This document shows, in pieces, positions 1 to 11,420 of a stretch of 64,000 bases of DNA. A program made the translations under genes and the position numbers. Origin of the DNA: Sipunculus nudus (Eukaryota > Annelida > Sipuncula > Golfingiida > Sipunculidae); assembly GCA_026874595.1 (NCBI GenBank), contig CM049306.1:79820142-79884141 (forward strand). The letters run 5' to 3'. A model generated the notes under the pieces. The model was given only the letters and a program-made list of their open reading frames with translations. It was not told the origin of the DNA and ran no database searches. The first letter of the stretch is position 1; the number at the start of each line of letters is the position of its first letter.

Positions 1-249
1 ATCAAGCAGCAGCAGTAAAGGACACAAGTCACAAGCTGGGAAGCAGAGGTCAGTGCTACATGATCCTTAAAAGACACAGCATCACCGGCTCCCTTGGTAA
101 CAGAGTCGTCCACTGAAGCATCATCAATCCTAATGCTACTGGAACAAGCATTTCTGCATGACCGCTTCTCCTTCTTATGTGATACATAATCTGAGACAGC
201 TACAGCTAAGCCCCTACATGTGGAAAATGGCTCCCCACACTGACCTTAA
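1..249 (-). CDS. open frame at left edge, partial, unknown product
   Basis: A minus-strand frame is open for about 83 codons from just after a TAA near 250 and runs off the window. It reads GQCGEPFSTCRGL..., then a basic stretch SHKKEKRSCRNACSSS, then an acidic Ser/Thr-rich part and a Cys-rich end. Base composition is clearly higher in GC than the next few hundred bases. A weak acceptor (cctgtgttaag) could start it as an exon. It resembles a cytoplasmic tail in composition, but I recognise no family. It could be a downstream exon of the LRR gene or unrelated. Confidence 0.3.
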
Positions 250-454
250 CACAGGCCTGAATGCATAACATAATACCATAAGGTTTATATAAACTAAGTA
301 CTTCCCCTACATGTCCCCTTTCAAGCTGACACCCTGAATAAACATAAACTTGCTAAGGCACTCTGTAATATAATTAACATACCTATAGCAGAAGAACTGT
401 CTTGGTGTTTTCATACACAGTTAGAAATGTTTACATTGATTACCAATACCGTAT

Positions 455-826
455 TCAACCTAAGGAGTGCCTTGGGAGCTTGACTTTTTGAGAATGTACC
501 ATTTCTGGCCCATAAAGAGTGATAACTCCTCCATTTAGAGCACAGATTTGCCTGACATTGTGATACTGCTGACTAGATTGACTGACCAACCCAGTGATGT
601 TGTGCAAGGTTGGGTATGACAGAAAGACCCCTGAGAAAGACAGACTTGATTTTGAATAGGAGATAATTGTGAAAACATAAAAAACTGTTAGCAACATGAA
701 GCATGCAATTGTCAAACAAAACATCAATATGACAGTGGTGTTTTTTTCTGTTGAACAAACAGCACTGCTGGAATCATCAGAGCTGCTGGTTTCAAAAGAA
801 TGCTGCAGACAGCCAACTGCTGAAGA
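455..826 (-). CDS. candidate terminal exon with one membrane span
   Basis: A good acceptor (cttttgttacatcttcag) is followed by an open frame of about 120 codons to a stop at 455. The frame gives a Ser-rich stretch with possible glycosylation site NTT, then a hydrophobic span of about 24 residues starting VILMFCLTIACFMLL, and a tail beginning SYSKSS. The topology would suit the end of a type I membrane protein. No family is recognised. A second minus frame overlaps it (724-1086) and contains a dispersed repeat, so chance remains possible. Confidence 0.3.
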   Translation of the reverse strand, partial: SSAVGCLQHSFETSSSDDSSSAVCSTEKNTTVILMFCLTIACFMLLTVFYVFTIISYSKSSLSFSGVFLSYPTLHNITGLVSQSSQQYHNVRQICALNGGVITLYGPEMVHSQKVKLPRHSLG

Positions 827-851
827 TGTAACAAAAGAATATCAACTGGCA

Positions 852-892
852 TGATAAATCGCTCTCTTGATAAAAAGGTGTAAAAATACCCC
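852..892 (+). repeat. short dispersed repeat, copy 1
   Basis: The core ctctctt(g)ataaaaaggtg plus taaaaataccc recurs nearly unchanged at 1735-1774. No element boundaries are visible. Confidence 0.5.
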
Positions 893-1734
893 AATGAGTA
901 CCTGCCATGTAAATATGCAAATGCACTGTTGAGCCGCACCAAAGAGTAAACATTCTGGTGAAAGCTTAAACCTTGCTGCTGGGGGTTATGTAAATGACAA
1001 TCTGACATCAACGCAAGATCCAAAAGAGTATCTATTTTCCAAATAACTGTCCTCAAAAACATTTCTCTCTTTGAACTCCCATTCATGAGTCAGGCAACAT
1101 GTTTATGCAAAATAGAAAAGGATACATTAGGACAAAGAATCGCTTCTGTTCTGGGGGACCATTCTTTATAAAAAGTTTCACTAGCACAGCTAGGCTATGA
1201 AGCAGCTTATTCAAGTTTAGAGTCAAATCAGCCAAGGACTATTGTGCAATATACTGAATATAGCATGTTCAGTCAGTACAAAATATCCCATTATATTAAT
1301 ATATCATTTAAAGAAAAATGTAAAAAAAATAAAAACATTAGTTCTCTAACTTCCATATGCAATTTAACTAGAATACAGGTTTGTGGTGCCACCATTCTTA
1401 AATGCAAGATGGAGTGATCCAAGATCAATGGACAAGCAAAATTTCAGCTCAATACAATGTACCACTTCTGTGATATGGGCTGTTATCAAAAAGACACCCA
1501 GATTCATACTGCACAATAAGGTCTGCAGGTGTATGGTGAGGTGTATGGCACAACTACATAGGCGAGCAAATAACTATTTTATAGTTTTATTAAATGAATG
1601 CGGCAGTGGCAGAACCTGGTCAAAAACATAGTTATCTGCAAAACTCTGTTTTGGCGGATACAATTATCAGTGAAATACAACTATTTGTGAACTTTTGTGG
1701 TACAAAATTTATATAAAATATTACATTTGGATAA

Positions 1735-1774
1735 AAGAAATCACTCTCTTAATAAAAAAGGTGTAAAAATACCC
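1735..1774 (+). repeat. short dispersed repeat, copy 2
   Basis: Second copy of the approx. 40-bp sequence at 852-892, with a few substitutions and one extra A. Confidence 0.5.
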
Positions 1775-3350
1775 TATAACAAAACATATGAGCATGGATA
1801 CATCAGCTTTAAAAGTGTAAAATCTTATCAGCATATTACACTTTAATATTTGTAAAACAGAAAAGGACTTTTTTAATGTATTCATATTTTTGTCATTTTT
1901 GTACACTGTAATTCATTATGGAAAGTGCAGCATGTTAAATCAATCAAATAAGTATTTAAATTGTATCAACATGACTAAAACAGTAACTCCCCAAGGAAAG
2001 ACTCCTCAATTTTTTTTATTGATCATTATCAAATACCTATTTTTTTCTAATTGATAATCCTACCATCCCCAGTTATCAGTAAATGACAATATACTGTACA
2101 GGCTTGCACATTACCCAGGAGGTAATACAGATTCCTGCGTTACCCGGTATTGTTGTACTCCACCATTTATTATACACAGAGGGTGTGCTTCAATGCCAGT
2201 GGTTGGCAGCCAAGAAGAGTGGCATTTACAGAGTCCTTGGAAAGGATATTTATCATGCTATGACAAGCGAGAAAAAAGACATTCCAGCACTTTTGCGGGC
2301 AATCCATCATGCAATGACATCAAGAAACCCCTGTCTTCAGAGGCTGTAATTCAGCTGGAGCCTAGAAGAAGAATGTGGCGGCTTCAATGGGTCTGTTTTA
2401 ATGGAACAACCAGGCAATGTGTGATGTAATGAACTTTTTCCTGTGATCTTGTTTCAGCTGCTGTAACCAATTTGTTTCCAAAGATGTAAAGTAGTCAGGT
2501 TATAAATATTGAGCTCCGTGAAAAAAATCTTACAAGCAGAGAGCAGAGTCACCGCTGTCTGAAAAACTCTTGTTCTTTACAAGACAACAAACTGCCTGCT
2601 TTTGTCATAAGAATATCACAAACCTACGAGGCTTGATGGACATTAGTCTGTTCTTCTGTGACAAAGTACTTAATCATGCAAACCTGTAATAATGTCTAAA
2701 CTTTGTCAGCATAGACAAAATACCACTTTTACCAATCTAGAAATTCTATATATTTTATGTGCTACACCTGATGCTACCCCTCGAGCAAAATACTGTTCAT
2801 TCAGTCTAAAACCTTTAAGAAATACTTTGTACATGTACCATGGACACAGTATAAGATAAAAATGACAACAATTTCTTTTTTCAACCAAATAAGCTTGCAT
2901 GCTTGTAACTACAGGAATATGAATGCTTAACCATCTCACCTTGAATATATTTTTCATATATGGGATTGGTAAAGAGAAGAGCAAAACAGCTGACAAAAAA
3001 CAAGTTTTCATAAACACTTTGATTTACATTGATCAGAACTGATAAAGGCAAATGGCAGGCAACTAAGTCCTAGCTACAATTCTAAAATCAGGGACAACTC
3101 TATTGTGCAGAGACAGCCAAGATTAATACATAGTGTTACATGAATGAAACCTTTAATTTATACAAACACTATAGAAAATCTCTAAACAAAAGGACACAGC
3201 CACCACCACCAGGGCTGTCATCTTGATTTTAAACTGAAGATATGAACTGACATTTTAAGTTCATTTTCATTTTTCATGTCAATTATTTTCTGCTTGTATT
3301 TGTTGGCTGCCACTACTGTAGTTTTATTTAATCAATTTTCATTACTCAAG

Positions 3351-3433
3351 GAATCTGCATTCATTCTTACTCTGTTGGGACCAATGGAACCAGTTGAGTG
3401 CCAATCTAATAATTTATTTTTTAAGCTTTACAG
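3351..3433 (+). other. exon candidate or recursive splice site
   Basis: The acceptor ttttcattactcaag is followed 83 bp later by ctttacag directly abutting GTAAGATT. Two frames are open; one starts ESAFILTLLGPMEPVE. The last 25 bases are themselves a pyrimidine-rich acceptor, so the site also fits a zero-length recursive splice junction (CAG|GTAAG). I cannot decide between these by eye. Confidence 0.25.
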
Positions 3434-4606
3434 GTAAGATTGTTCTGTTCAGTTTTAACGTTAACATACATGAAAACCGAAGAAAGTTTTAAGGAAATAA
3501 TGATAAGTGATGAAACTCTGAACCAATTGTGCCACTTGATCACCAATCTATAATGTCTAACAGATTTAAAATAATAACACTAACAATTTGTCAATAATTT
3601 GTCAAGAAAATGGAACAAAATGGATATCCTTTTAACAATATTTATTTGAGAAATTGATACACCTACAAGTAAAAAGATTAGCTTATGCATAATAAGTCAC
3701 TATGAGGCGGGCTTTTAAATTGTATCACTTATATACAGTTGGCTGGGATTCAAAGAATATTTCATAAGTGTAGAATCTGAAGATTTTCATATACTGTTTG
3801 AAGAGAAAGGTTTATTTTCATTTTGCAATAAATAACAAGCAAAACCAGAGGTTCTTTATGTAGATCAATTCAGCCAAATTTTGTGTATTTAGATGTTAAT
3901 TTTCAAAGTGGCCATAAAAAAGTTTGAATCAATTAGGAACCTTTAATACAACAAAAGCAGGAGGTGATCTCGCACCAAATGACACCTGACACAAGTGTAT
4001 TAACAGGGAGGTGTCCTTACTAGAGAGGTGCTCATAACTAGAGGTTCCCTCAAGTGACCATTATGAGACTGAAATCCAGGACAAAGCCTGATTTACTTGA
4101 TCTCAGGGCTCATACACTGTTTGAAGCTTGGAAACTGAGACAATAACAATGGAAACAAGTTTTCTTCAGAGCCACACTTACCAGGCATATTTAGTGAACT
4201 GCTCTACATTGTCAATGTAAAAGAAAGTCAAGTAACTTTTGACTGTTTTATGAACACATTTAAAGATTTGTATTTATGTGCAGTGAAAGAAAAATAGTAT
4301 ACATAGGTAATTCAACTAAATGTTAATCAAATGGACATGTTGAAAGCACAGTGCTGAGATGCTGCTATGTCTTTCTGTACCCATTTAACCCTTTACTGTT
4401 TACAAGCCACTAAAGAGCACTCTAAATGGGCAACCAGAATGCCATGATAGGTATAGATTCTTTCAGGACAAAAATATTGCACATTATTTCTAAGTTTCAA
4501 TGATTTTCAACAATCTACAGCACACCCTCATAGTGGGAACTGTTGAAAATTGGATAAAGATACAAAAAAGCTTGAAAAGATATGACTGTTAGAGTAAATA
4601 TAAATA

Positions 4607-4900
4607 TTGGAGATTTTCTCAATTCCATTGGGTACATAAGAATTTGGTGATTTTCTTAATTCAATTGGGTACATAGGAATTTGGTGATTTTCTCAATTTG
4701 ATTGGGTACGTAGGAATTTGGAGATTTTCTCAATTCCATTGGGTACATAGGAATTGGGGATTTTCTCAATTCAATTGGGAACATAGGAATATGGTGATTT
4801 TCCCAATTCAATTAGGTTAATATAAAATTTGTGATTTTCTCAATTTCATGGAGTTCAACTGAATTCAGTGATTTTTTTCAATTCCATTGGGTAAATATGA
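4607..4900 (+). repeat. tandem repeat, 37-bp unit, 8 copies
   Basis: Units begin gattttctcaattccattg and run through ggtacataagaatttggt. The first five copies are very similar and the last three are degraded. No open frame is maintained, so this is non-coding. Confidence 0.9.
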
Positions 4901-5699
4901 TCTTATTACAATTATCCTTTCACTATTTGCCCACTGTTCAGGAGTGATCCTCTAGCTCCCTTGGGTTAAAGTTTGGCTTTTGAATATACAATAAACTGGA
5001 GAATACTCTAAACTGGGTGCCCAGCCACAGCCTTACAGTTACAGGATCAAGTCCTGAAACTGAAAAAAAAAGTGTTAATATTTCTGTAATATGCCCACTG
5101 TCACTGAAACGTTAGGTGGTATCATAAGTATGTAACATACAAGGAGAAGCACAAATAGTTTAAACTGGTGGTTTATGCTTAATTTCAACATGAAACTTGT
5201 GACATCTGCTTTTTAGTCTAGAAGCATAATGGCACCCTTAATGAGCAGTTTGGAAATTTTATGCAAGGTCAGGGGTTGATAAGGCTGAAATTTGATTGGG
5301 AAGTACTCAGAGAATAGTTTCAAGGTGGGGATCTATCTGCAGAGTAAATTTGGTGACCATTAGACCTCAATCTTTCAGATAAAAGCAAGAAAGATGCTCC
5401 AGGGATGATCGCATCATCATACCCATATACAGTATGGGCATGAGTATTTATTATTAATATTATCAATTTATAGAAAAGTTCTGACTTCAAGACCACAAAA
5501 ATAATATCCAAGAGAACATATGTAAAAGAAGTTCATAAAAATATCCTCAGCCACAGTCTTGTTTTATCAGAGTAGAGTAAATCATCCATTCTTTTTCACA
5601 GAAGTGATCAGTAATTTATCTGCTACAGCCTTGCTAATTTAATTCAGCGCAAGAACTTTTCTAAGGAAGACTGCTTTTTGACTCTAGCACAAATTGATT

Positions 5700-6000
5700 C
5701 TTATCAGTGGCATCATTAAGCTTGAAATGTCTCAGCTGGTATAGTGTGGCTATGCTTTAGCTATGGGTACATTTTTCTTGCTGTCAGAGTCTAAGCACTT
5801 GCTGTTAATTCTAGCAAATCGTGATTACACAGGCTGCCTATTTCTCAGCTGGATTAATCAGGGGTGTATTTGACCTGGAATTGATTCTCATCCACCAGCC
5901 AGCACAAATAATCCTGAATGTTTGTGCTTGGGCTGGATATCAGGTGAAATGTTTAAATTGATTATCAGCAATGGTTTGGAGATGCAATTAGTGATAACAT
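5700..6000. promoter_or_regulatory. possible enhancer, homeodomain-type sites
   Basis: Non-coding and of mixed composition, unlike the AT-rich flanks. It has several TAAT-containing motifs of the bicoid/Otx type (ggattaatcagg near 5852, aataatcctga near 5908, gtgattacac near 5822). Motif density is the only evidence. Confidence 0.15.
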
Positions 6001-6294
6001 TTTGGCTGAGTATTGGATGAAATGTAAAAAATGATTACCTTTATACAAGAGAATCAATAAAACACTGATATTTTGTATTACAAGACAAACTGAAAGACTA
6101 TTTTATGACACCTTCATGTGAAAGAGCTGTAATTGAGAATGAACAGAATACATACCACGTTCTCTTAAAAACACTTACATTAACATTATATGTTTTAACT
6201 GCACTTAATTTGCCTTAAGCTATTTTGAAATGTTCTAAAACAATTTTGTTTCATATTTTTTCTCTCTAATACAGATTAAAACAAATCTGTAAAC

Positions 6295-6858
6295 ATGTTA
6301 AAGGGATATAAACATGGGGCAATATATTATGCCTATTCTTTCACACTTTCGGTTCAGTTTTGCTTTATACAAACATTTCCCGGCAAAACCATCCCAGCAC
6401 ACAGTCTGAGTACCTCGCATATGGAGTTTAAGACCTTGTTATGGTTCTGCGTGTTTGTCAACACAATCCATACGTGTCTGTTTACCATAACAAGGCCGCA
6501 TGACCTGAGGTCCCATTGTGAGCTGCAACATGCAATGTTTCAGCCAGTGGGAACATATATTACATTTTTGGGGCCAAGTCAATCAGGACATCTCATGTTT
6601 GGCAGCTGTTGTGGCTCAGCAATAGACATAGTCCGAAAGGCAGTGTTTATGTTGACATCTGTGATCGTGCCCTGTTCACTAACTTCAACACTTGTTTACA
6701 GGAGTAAGCAAACAGCTTCAGGGCAATATTTTGGCAGGTACAAAGTAATTTTCAATGGAAGAAGCTATCTTTTGTGTGAATTCAACATGCTTTATAGGTT
6801 ATTGGGTCTCTTTAAGTGTCTGTATTGTTCTAGTCTGAGAAGATTGTATTTATTTTAG
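6295..6858 (+). CDS. longest open frame (187 codons), unknown
   Basis: Longest uninterrupted frame in the window, ATG at 6295 and TAG at 6856. Two hydrophobic stretches are visible (around residues 45-65, LLWFCVFVNTIHTCLFTI, and 117-135, FMLTSVIVPCSL). No known motif is seen and the codons look unselected. The central part coincides with a hairpin that recurs in degraded form at 15.27 kb, where the same frame carries a stop, so this may be a fragment of a repeat. By a rough base-composition argument a frame this long would be uncommon by chance. Confidence 0.2.
   Translation: MLKGYKHGAIYYAYSFTLSVQFCFIQTFPGKTIPAHSLSTSHMEFKTLLWFCVFVNTIHTCLFTITRPHDLRSHCELQHAMFQPVGTYITFLGPSQSGHLMFGSCCGSAIDIVRKAVFMLTSVIVPCSLTSTLVYRSKQTASGQYFGRYKVIFNGRSYLLCEFNMLYRLLGLFKCLYCSSLRRLYLF
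6434..6495. repeat. hairpin, 12-bp inverted repeat
   Basis: CCTTGTTATGGT at 6434-6445 is the exact complement of ACCATAACAAGG at 6484-6495, with a 38-base loop. A diverged copy lies at about 15267-15330. Confidence 0.6.
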
Positions 6859-6906
6859 AATACCAATTCTATTCAGAGAAATGTATGATGGACCATGCAA
6901 ATACCA

Positions 6907-6919
6907 CCACCAGATGGCA
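6907..6919 (+). promoter_or_regulatory. CTCF-like motif
   Basis: CCACCAGATGGCA matches the core of the CTCF consensus as I know it. One of four similar sites in the window; see the finding on orientation. Confidence 0.35.
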
Positions 6920-7284
6920 CTTCTATCATTGCTGTCCCAGTCCTGTGTCCATTGCTTTACCAGCAACTGAAGCTTTCACCATTTGCAGAACCAACAAATA
7001 AGTTACAGTGTTAGAAGTTTTTTTTTGTAAATTTTGCCAAAACATGAATCAGAATTACAATAACTGGATCCTTGCCCTAATTCAAAAAGAACTGAAGAGA
7101 ATTTTTTAATATTCTTGGATGTCCTTCCTGGACCCTGATCATGAGCTGGACCTGCACCAAAATACAATTAATTCTTCATTGGCTTATTCCCGAGAAGCCC
7201 TGAAAATTTCATGAGATTCCACTCATGATTGTGGAAGTTATATTGTGAACAAACACACACAGACAAAAGGGAATAAATGATTAC

Positions 7285-7369
7285 CTGCAGGAAGCAAAAA
7301 GCACTCGGCACTGGTGACAAGGTCTTTGTGCTCCTTGGGCTTAACTGTATCAATTTTTGTGAGGGCCAT
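7285..7369 (-). CDS. candidate first coding exon, unknown product
   Basis: The minus strand reads ATGATGGCC with a good start context, then a GC-rich open frame of 28 codons (MALTKIDTVKPKEHKDLV...FLLPA). It ends at a CAG|GTAATC donor in phase 1. Stops lie in frame upstream of the ATG, and a possible acceptor (gctctgacatttag) is about 30 bases further up. The last 20 bases are pyrimidine-rich (tgctttttgcttcctgcag), so the site could instead be an acceptor or recursive splice point. No protein family is recognised and no partner exon was found. Confidence 0.35.
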
Positions 7370-8121
7370 CATTAATTATTACACTGATTATTATTTCTAA
7401 ATGTCAGAGCAACTGATGATCATATCCATCATCTTGTAGCAGTTAACAGGCTGTTATATTATGCATGCCTTAATAGCTACCAGTAACCACTAAAACCATA
7501 GACTGGTGAGGATGGATTCTAAAGCTGTGGTTGACAGTGTATCAAGAATTAAACTGAAAAGCTTCAGAAGTAACAAATATTCTTCATTTTTGACATATAT
7601 TAAGCATTTTGATGAAATCATGTCTTACTAAAAGCTTTATTTCTGCACTGCTACATTTACTCTTAAGCCTTTCTAACCTTCCACAGTTTTATTTACAATT
7701 TGTATGAGCATGTTTGGTGACTGCACAAAGTCACAAAACTAAATTAACTAGAAACAATGCTATTGTCTTTACATGTGCATGCTACATACTGCACATGTAA
7801 AAACACAACAACTTTGGGCACAAAAAGCATACCTTATTTCTCTTGGTATGTCACAGTCAGCAAAACAAGAGTGAAATTCATGATCTTTTCTATTTACAGA
7901 AAAGTTTTCAAAAACAGCTAAAATCAAGCATAATCATGGCCTTGAAAATTTATAGAAATTTTTTTTAAGGATTTTAAAGGATTTTTAAGCATATGGGAAC
8001 TGTGATTAGTAAGTCATACAGAAGGAAATGCACATCTTGATAAAACAGCCATCTTGGCTCCAAGTAGGCTATATCAAGACTAATTCAAATGCTTACTGTG
8101 AGTCATGAGATCACAGCTCAC

Positions 8122-8191
8122 CCCAGACCAGACAGACAGTTCATGCAATGCTTAACAATAACTACACCAGAACGGATCGCAGTATCTTGAG
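8122..8191 (-). other. 70-bp exon candidate with strong splice sites
   Basis: Acceptor gctttttttacag and donor GTGAGCTG bracket 70 bp on the minus strand. One frame is open (QDTAIRSGVVIVKHCMNC...). In the phase left by the LRR exon at 15.05 kb it hits a stop after about 13 codons. It could therefore be a cassette or untranslated exon, or chance. Confidence 0.25.
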
Positions 8192-8470
8192 CTGTAAAAA
8201 AAGCAGTGCTTTGTTGAGTTGGGAGGGATGTTATTTCAGGTCTGCTGTGAGGACATGAAGATTATTCCATTCTGTATCACACTGAAATTAAATACTAGTC
8301 ATATCATTTCCACTTGGAATAATTTCAAGAATATGAAACATATGGCACAGCATCTACCTCTGCACAGACTATGCTAACAACATCTTCAACAAAGTTGTTT
8401 TAGCAAGTTCATATGAGACAGCACTGTGCTAAATCCTACTATAATTTGAGGGTTTGGGAGTGTTCCAAAA

Positions 8471-8858
8471 AACAAGGCCTACAGGCCTAATGCGAACCTG
8501 TGCATATGGATATTCAACTTCCTGTAACTCGGCCAAAATCACCAAACTTAAACCATTCGAACAAACTTGAGAGAGATTGTTCCAGGAATCATTTCTGTAA
8601 AATATTGGACAATTTGGCTGAACAGATTCGGAGAAGAAGAATTTTTAAGCTTTTTTAGCTCTTTCCCTATAAAAAATCTAAGAAAATGCAGTTAGCCAAA
8701 AAATAAGCAAAATCCGATAGAGTTTTTTAGATGACTAATTTTATGCATAAAATTTCGTGATGCTAATTCTTGCCGTTTTCAAGATAGTATGGGTTAACGT
8801 ACAGACGCTGGACGACGGACGAGGCCACACCATTGCATAAGCTCACAGGTTCGCTAAA
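8471..8858. mobile_element. inverted-repeat element, approx. 390 bp
   Basis: The left end has gcgaacctgtgcatatgg and the right end, read on the other strand, agcgaacctgtgagcttatg, giving imperfect terminal inverted repeats of about 20 bp. The right end carries gacgctggacgacggacgag, a pattern common in molluscan repeats. There is no coding capacity. Confidence 0.6.
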
Positions 8859-9214
8859 AAGTGTTTTATCCCTATCTTAACTTTGCAGGTACATGTTGCA
8901 GTCCCAACAAACACTCTACATAGACAGTTTCGCACCAACACACTGTCCTCTGGTTACTTTTGTCACATCCCTGCATCCTTATTGAACGCTGACAGGTTTA
9001 ATTCTCCCTTTTTCTTGAAACCACTCATGAGGCTGCTACTTTGAATAGACACTAATACCTGGATGTCATGGGTTACATGTCAAAATTATTGATAAAGTAA
9101 CTGCTACTATATGTGTAGCATAAAATTATGCACAATAACGACTAGGGCTGGGTATCAGGAAAAATATTGTTCGACGTTAGATTATCAATCAAATACATAT
9201 AGTTTTTGCAGGGT

Positions 9215-9283
9215 ATGTGAAGGTAGGGCACAGCTTAGTAGTCAAGGCACTGGACTTGAGCAGGTCCCTGGTTTGAACCCTGC
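9215..9283 (+). repeat. tRNA-derived SINE head
   Basis: An A-box-like segment (agcttagtagtcaaggc) is followed 35 bases later by a B box (ggtttgaaccc), and the spacer reads like an anticodon arm (ctggacttgagcaggtcc). This is the internal RNA polymerase III promoter of a tRNA-derived SINE. The tail could not be delimited. Confidence 0.6.
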
Positions 9284-10726
9284 ATCCTTTAAAGGTAAAA
9301 TAGTGACATCTTGATAGAACCTGCTCTAAACTGTTAAAGACATACAATGAGCTGGGGACCTGTTATGATCAAATGCTAAAAAGAAGCACTAGAGTACTCA
9401 AGTTTGGGCACTATTTACCAAGTACTCTAAATGTCACTGGACTTTCAGGATGTCTATACTTATTCTTACAGCAAGGCTTCAAACCTGTATCAATCAATTT
9501 AACTGTTACAACACTTAGTTTCTTTTGCTACATATAATCCATGATATATGACTCTTTATGAGCTACTAGCTCGTTTGGAGTGGATTTCCACTCTTGTTTC
9601 TATGTATTCCTTCCCTAGGAGAAAACCATCACAAAGGCAAATTTATACACATTTTGTAAGATGTCCATTTATATATTTATATATGTCAATAAGAAATCCA
9701 TTTATACCTTTACAGTGTTGCCATGGCAACAGTACACCAGTCGATGTCAGGTAATGCCTATTGAGTTCTAAAGTCTAAATCTGGTGGATGTTTAGCTTAG
9801 TAGGATCAGAAAGTATAAAAATTTTTTCCCATGTTAGGCTGGCATAACTGGAGTCTTGATATGCACATTTTTTTTTCTATTTTTGCACATCAAGCTAAAA
9901 GACTGACATATATATACTGTCAAGTCTCCCATCATCAGCTGTTTAGCATCAGTACAGAAAAGAAAATATGTGGACAACCATCTAATTCAATTGACATTAA
10001 GGACTGCTGCAGGGGTCAATTGGTGCATGAACCAGATACTGGATACATACAACTACAAAAGGGCAGCAGGGCAGGACAAGATCATAGAGGAAGGCGGCGC
10101 ATATATCACTCTTCAATTAACAACACCAGCTGATAAAAAAAGTACAAACAAAGAATTGAACAAAGTGACTTGCTTCCCTTTGATGTCTGACACTTGTGAA
10201 TGGCCAGGAGGGTTCCTATAGATATATGAGGGGGAGGGGGGCTTTTTTCTACATCCTGTACCCCCAGGAATGGTGGTCCATAGATGTGTTACATCTGGAA
10301 CTGTGGTATTCAAATTTGACAGCTGTCAATCAAACTGATGTATGCAAGAATTTTTGTATGAGACACTAAATTTCTCATGGAACACACAGCAAAAATGCTT
10401 ACTTTATTGATCAAGCTCAGAACCCTGTTGATTTATTTAAAGTCCAGTAGCATGCTTTCTTAATTGTATGAAAAGGAAGACAATTAAAGAAATGGTCTAT
10501 AAAGGCTAGAGTGTGACTGACATTAGACATAGCCCTTTTCCTAAAACTATACTGAACTTGTACACATGTTACATGATAACATAAAGGACAGTAATATCTA
10601 CACATCTGTATGTATAATGTGTCTTCATGTTCTATTCAAACAGCAGCTCTGTCCTAATTTATATGGAAGCTCCTTTCCATCTTTATACATCTTTATAAAA
10701 TAACAGTTAGTCCTGGTGTTATCGAC

Positions 10727-10744
10727 ATATATATATATATATAT
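10727..10744. repeat. (AT)n microsatellite
   Basis: Nine AT units without interruption. Confidence 0.9.
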
Positions 10745-11420
10745 GCAACTTCTATAAAGAATCTCTATTCCCATGTTATAAGCTGAAACTGTCTTCCAAT
10801 GGTGTACATAGATAGAACCTCTGTCCCTATGTTCTGAATATTTTAGCTTTAATAGATTTGAACCTAGGACCCACTGTGTTTACTGGTGAGTCTTTTTTTC
10901 ATATTAAGACAATGTAATGACATATGGATGCCGGCCACCTTTTAGACTGATGGAAATTATACACAATCTCTCTTATCTGAGTCTCATCTGAAATTATTTA
11001 TAAATTTAGTGGCTGAGTCAACGGGATTGAACCTTATTTAGTATTGACAGACTGTTGTACAGGAGACTGTCTGACGAGACTACGATCCGCGATGATCAAA
11101 AGAAAAGTCTTAATATTATCCTTCCAGCACAGACTCTCTGATGTCCTTCCCCTTGTCACTGCTGTCTACAGTAACATTTCTGTTGCCATGGTTACCTCAC
11201 TTATTTAGTGACGGCTCCATATATTCAAAAGAAATGTAGCGAGGTTACAAATTCATATTGCCTGTATCATATTGTGTCCATTTTTGTTGCTGCCTTCCTT
11301 GTCTGGATCGAGGCGCCAACTCAGGTTAATTTTTCTTTTTGACAGCACTGTCACCATGACAATAGAACAAAGATGAAAATGCAAAAAGTAATGACAAATA
11401 AATCAGATAACTAACAATGT

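Noticed and set aside
724-1086. 120-codon minus frame
   Set aside because: Overlaps the better 455-826 frame, includes a dispersed repeat also found at 1735, and shows no domain.
2083-2429. Plus frames of 78-88 codons around 2.1-2.4 kb
   Set aside because: Two overlapping frames compete, no splice signals at convincing positions and no domain.
4182-4242. 61-bp minus exon candidate ending GCCTG|GTAAGTG
   Set aside because: Excellent donor, but the acceptor (cataaaacag) lacks a pyrimidine tract and there is no compatible partner exon.
9970-10221. Frame resembling a reverse-transcriptase fragment (NYKRAAGQDK...)
   Set aside because: Similarity is limited to a few residues; no further reverse-transcriptase motifs and no frame continuity.
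10850-10900. B-box-like ggttcaaatc on the minus strand
   Set aside because: No matching A box at the right distance; too little to call a SINE.
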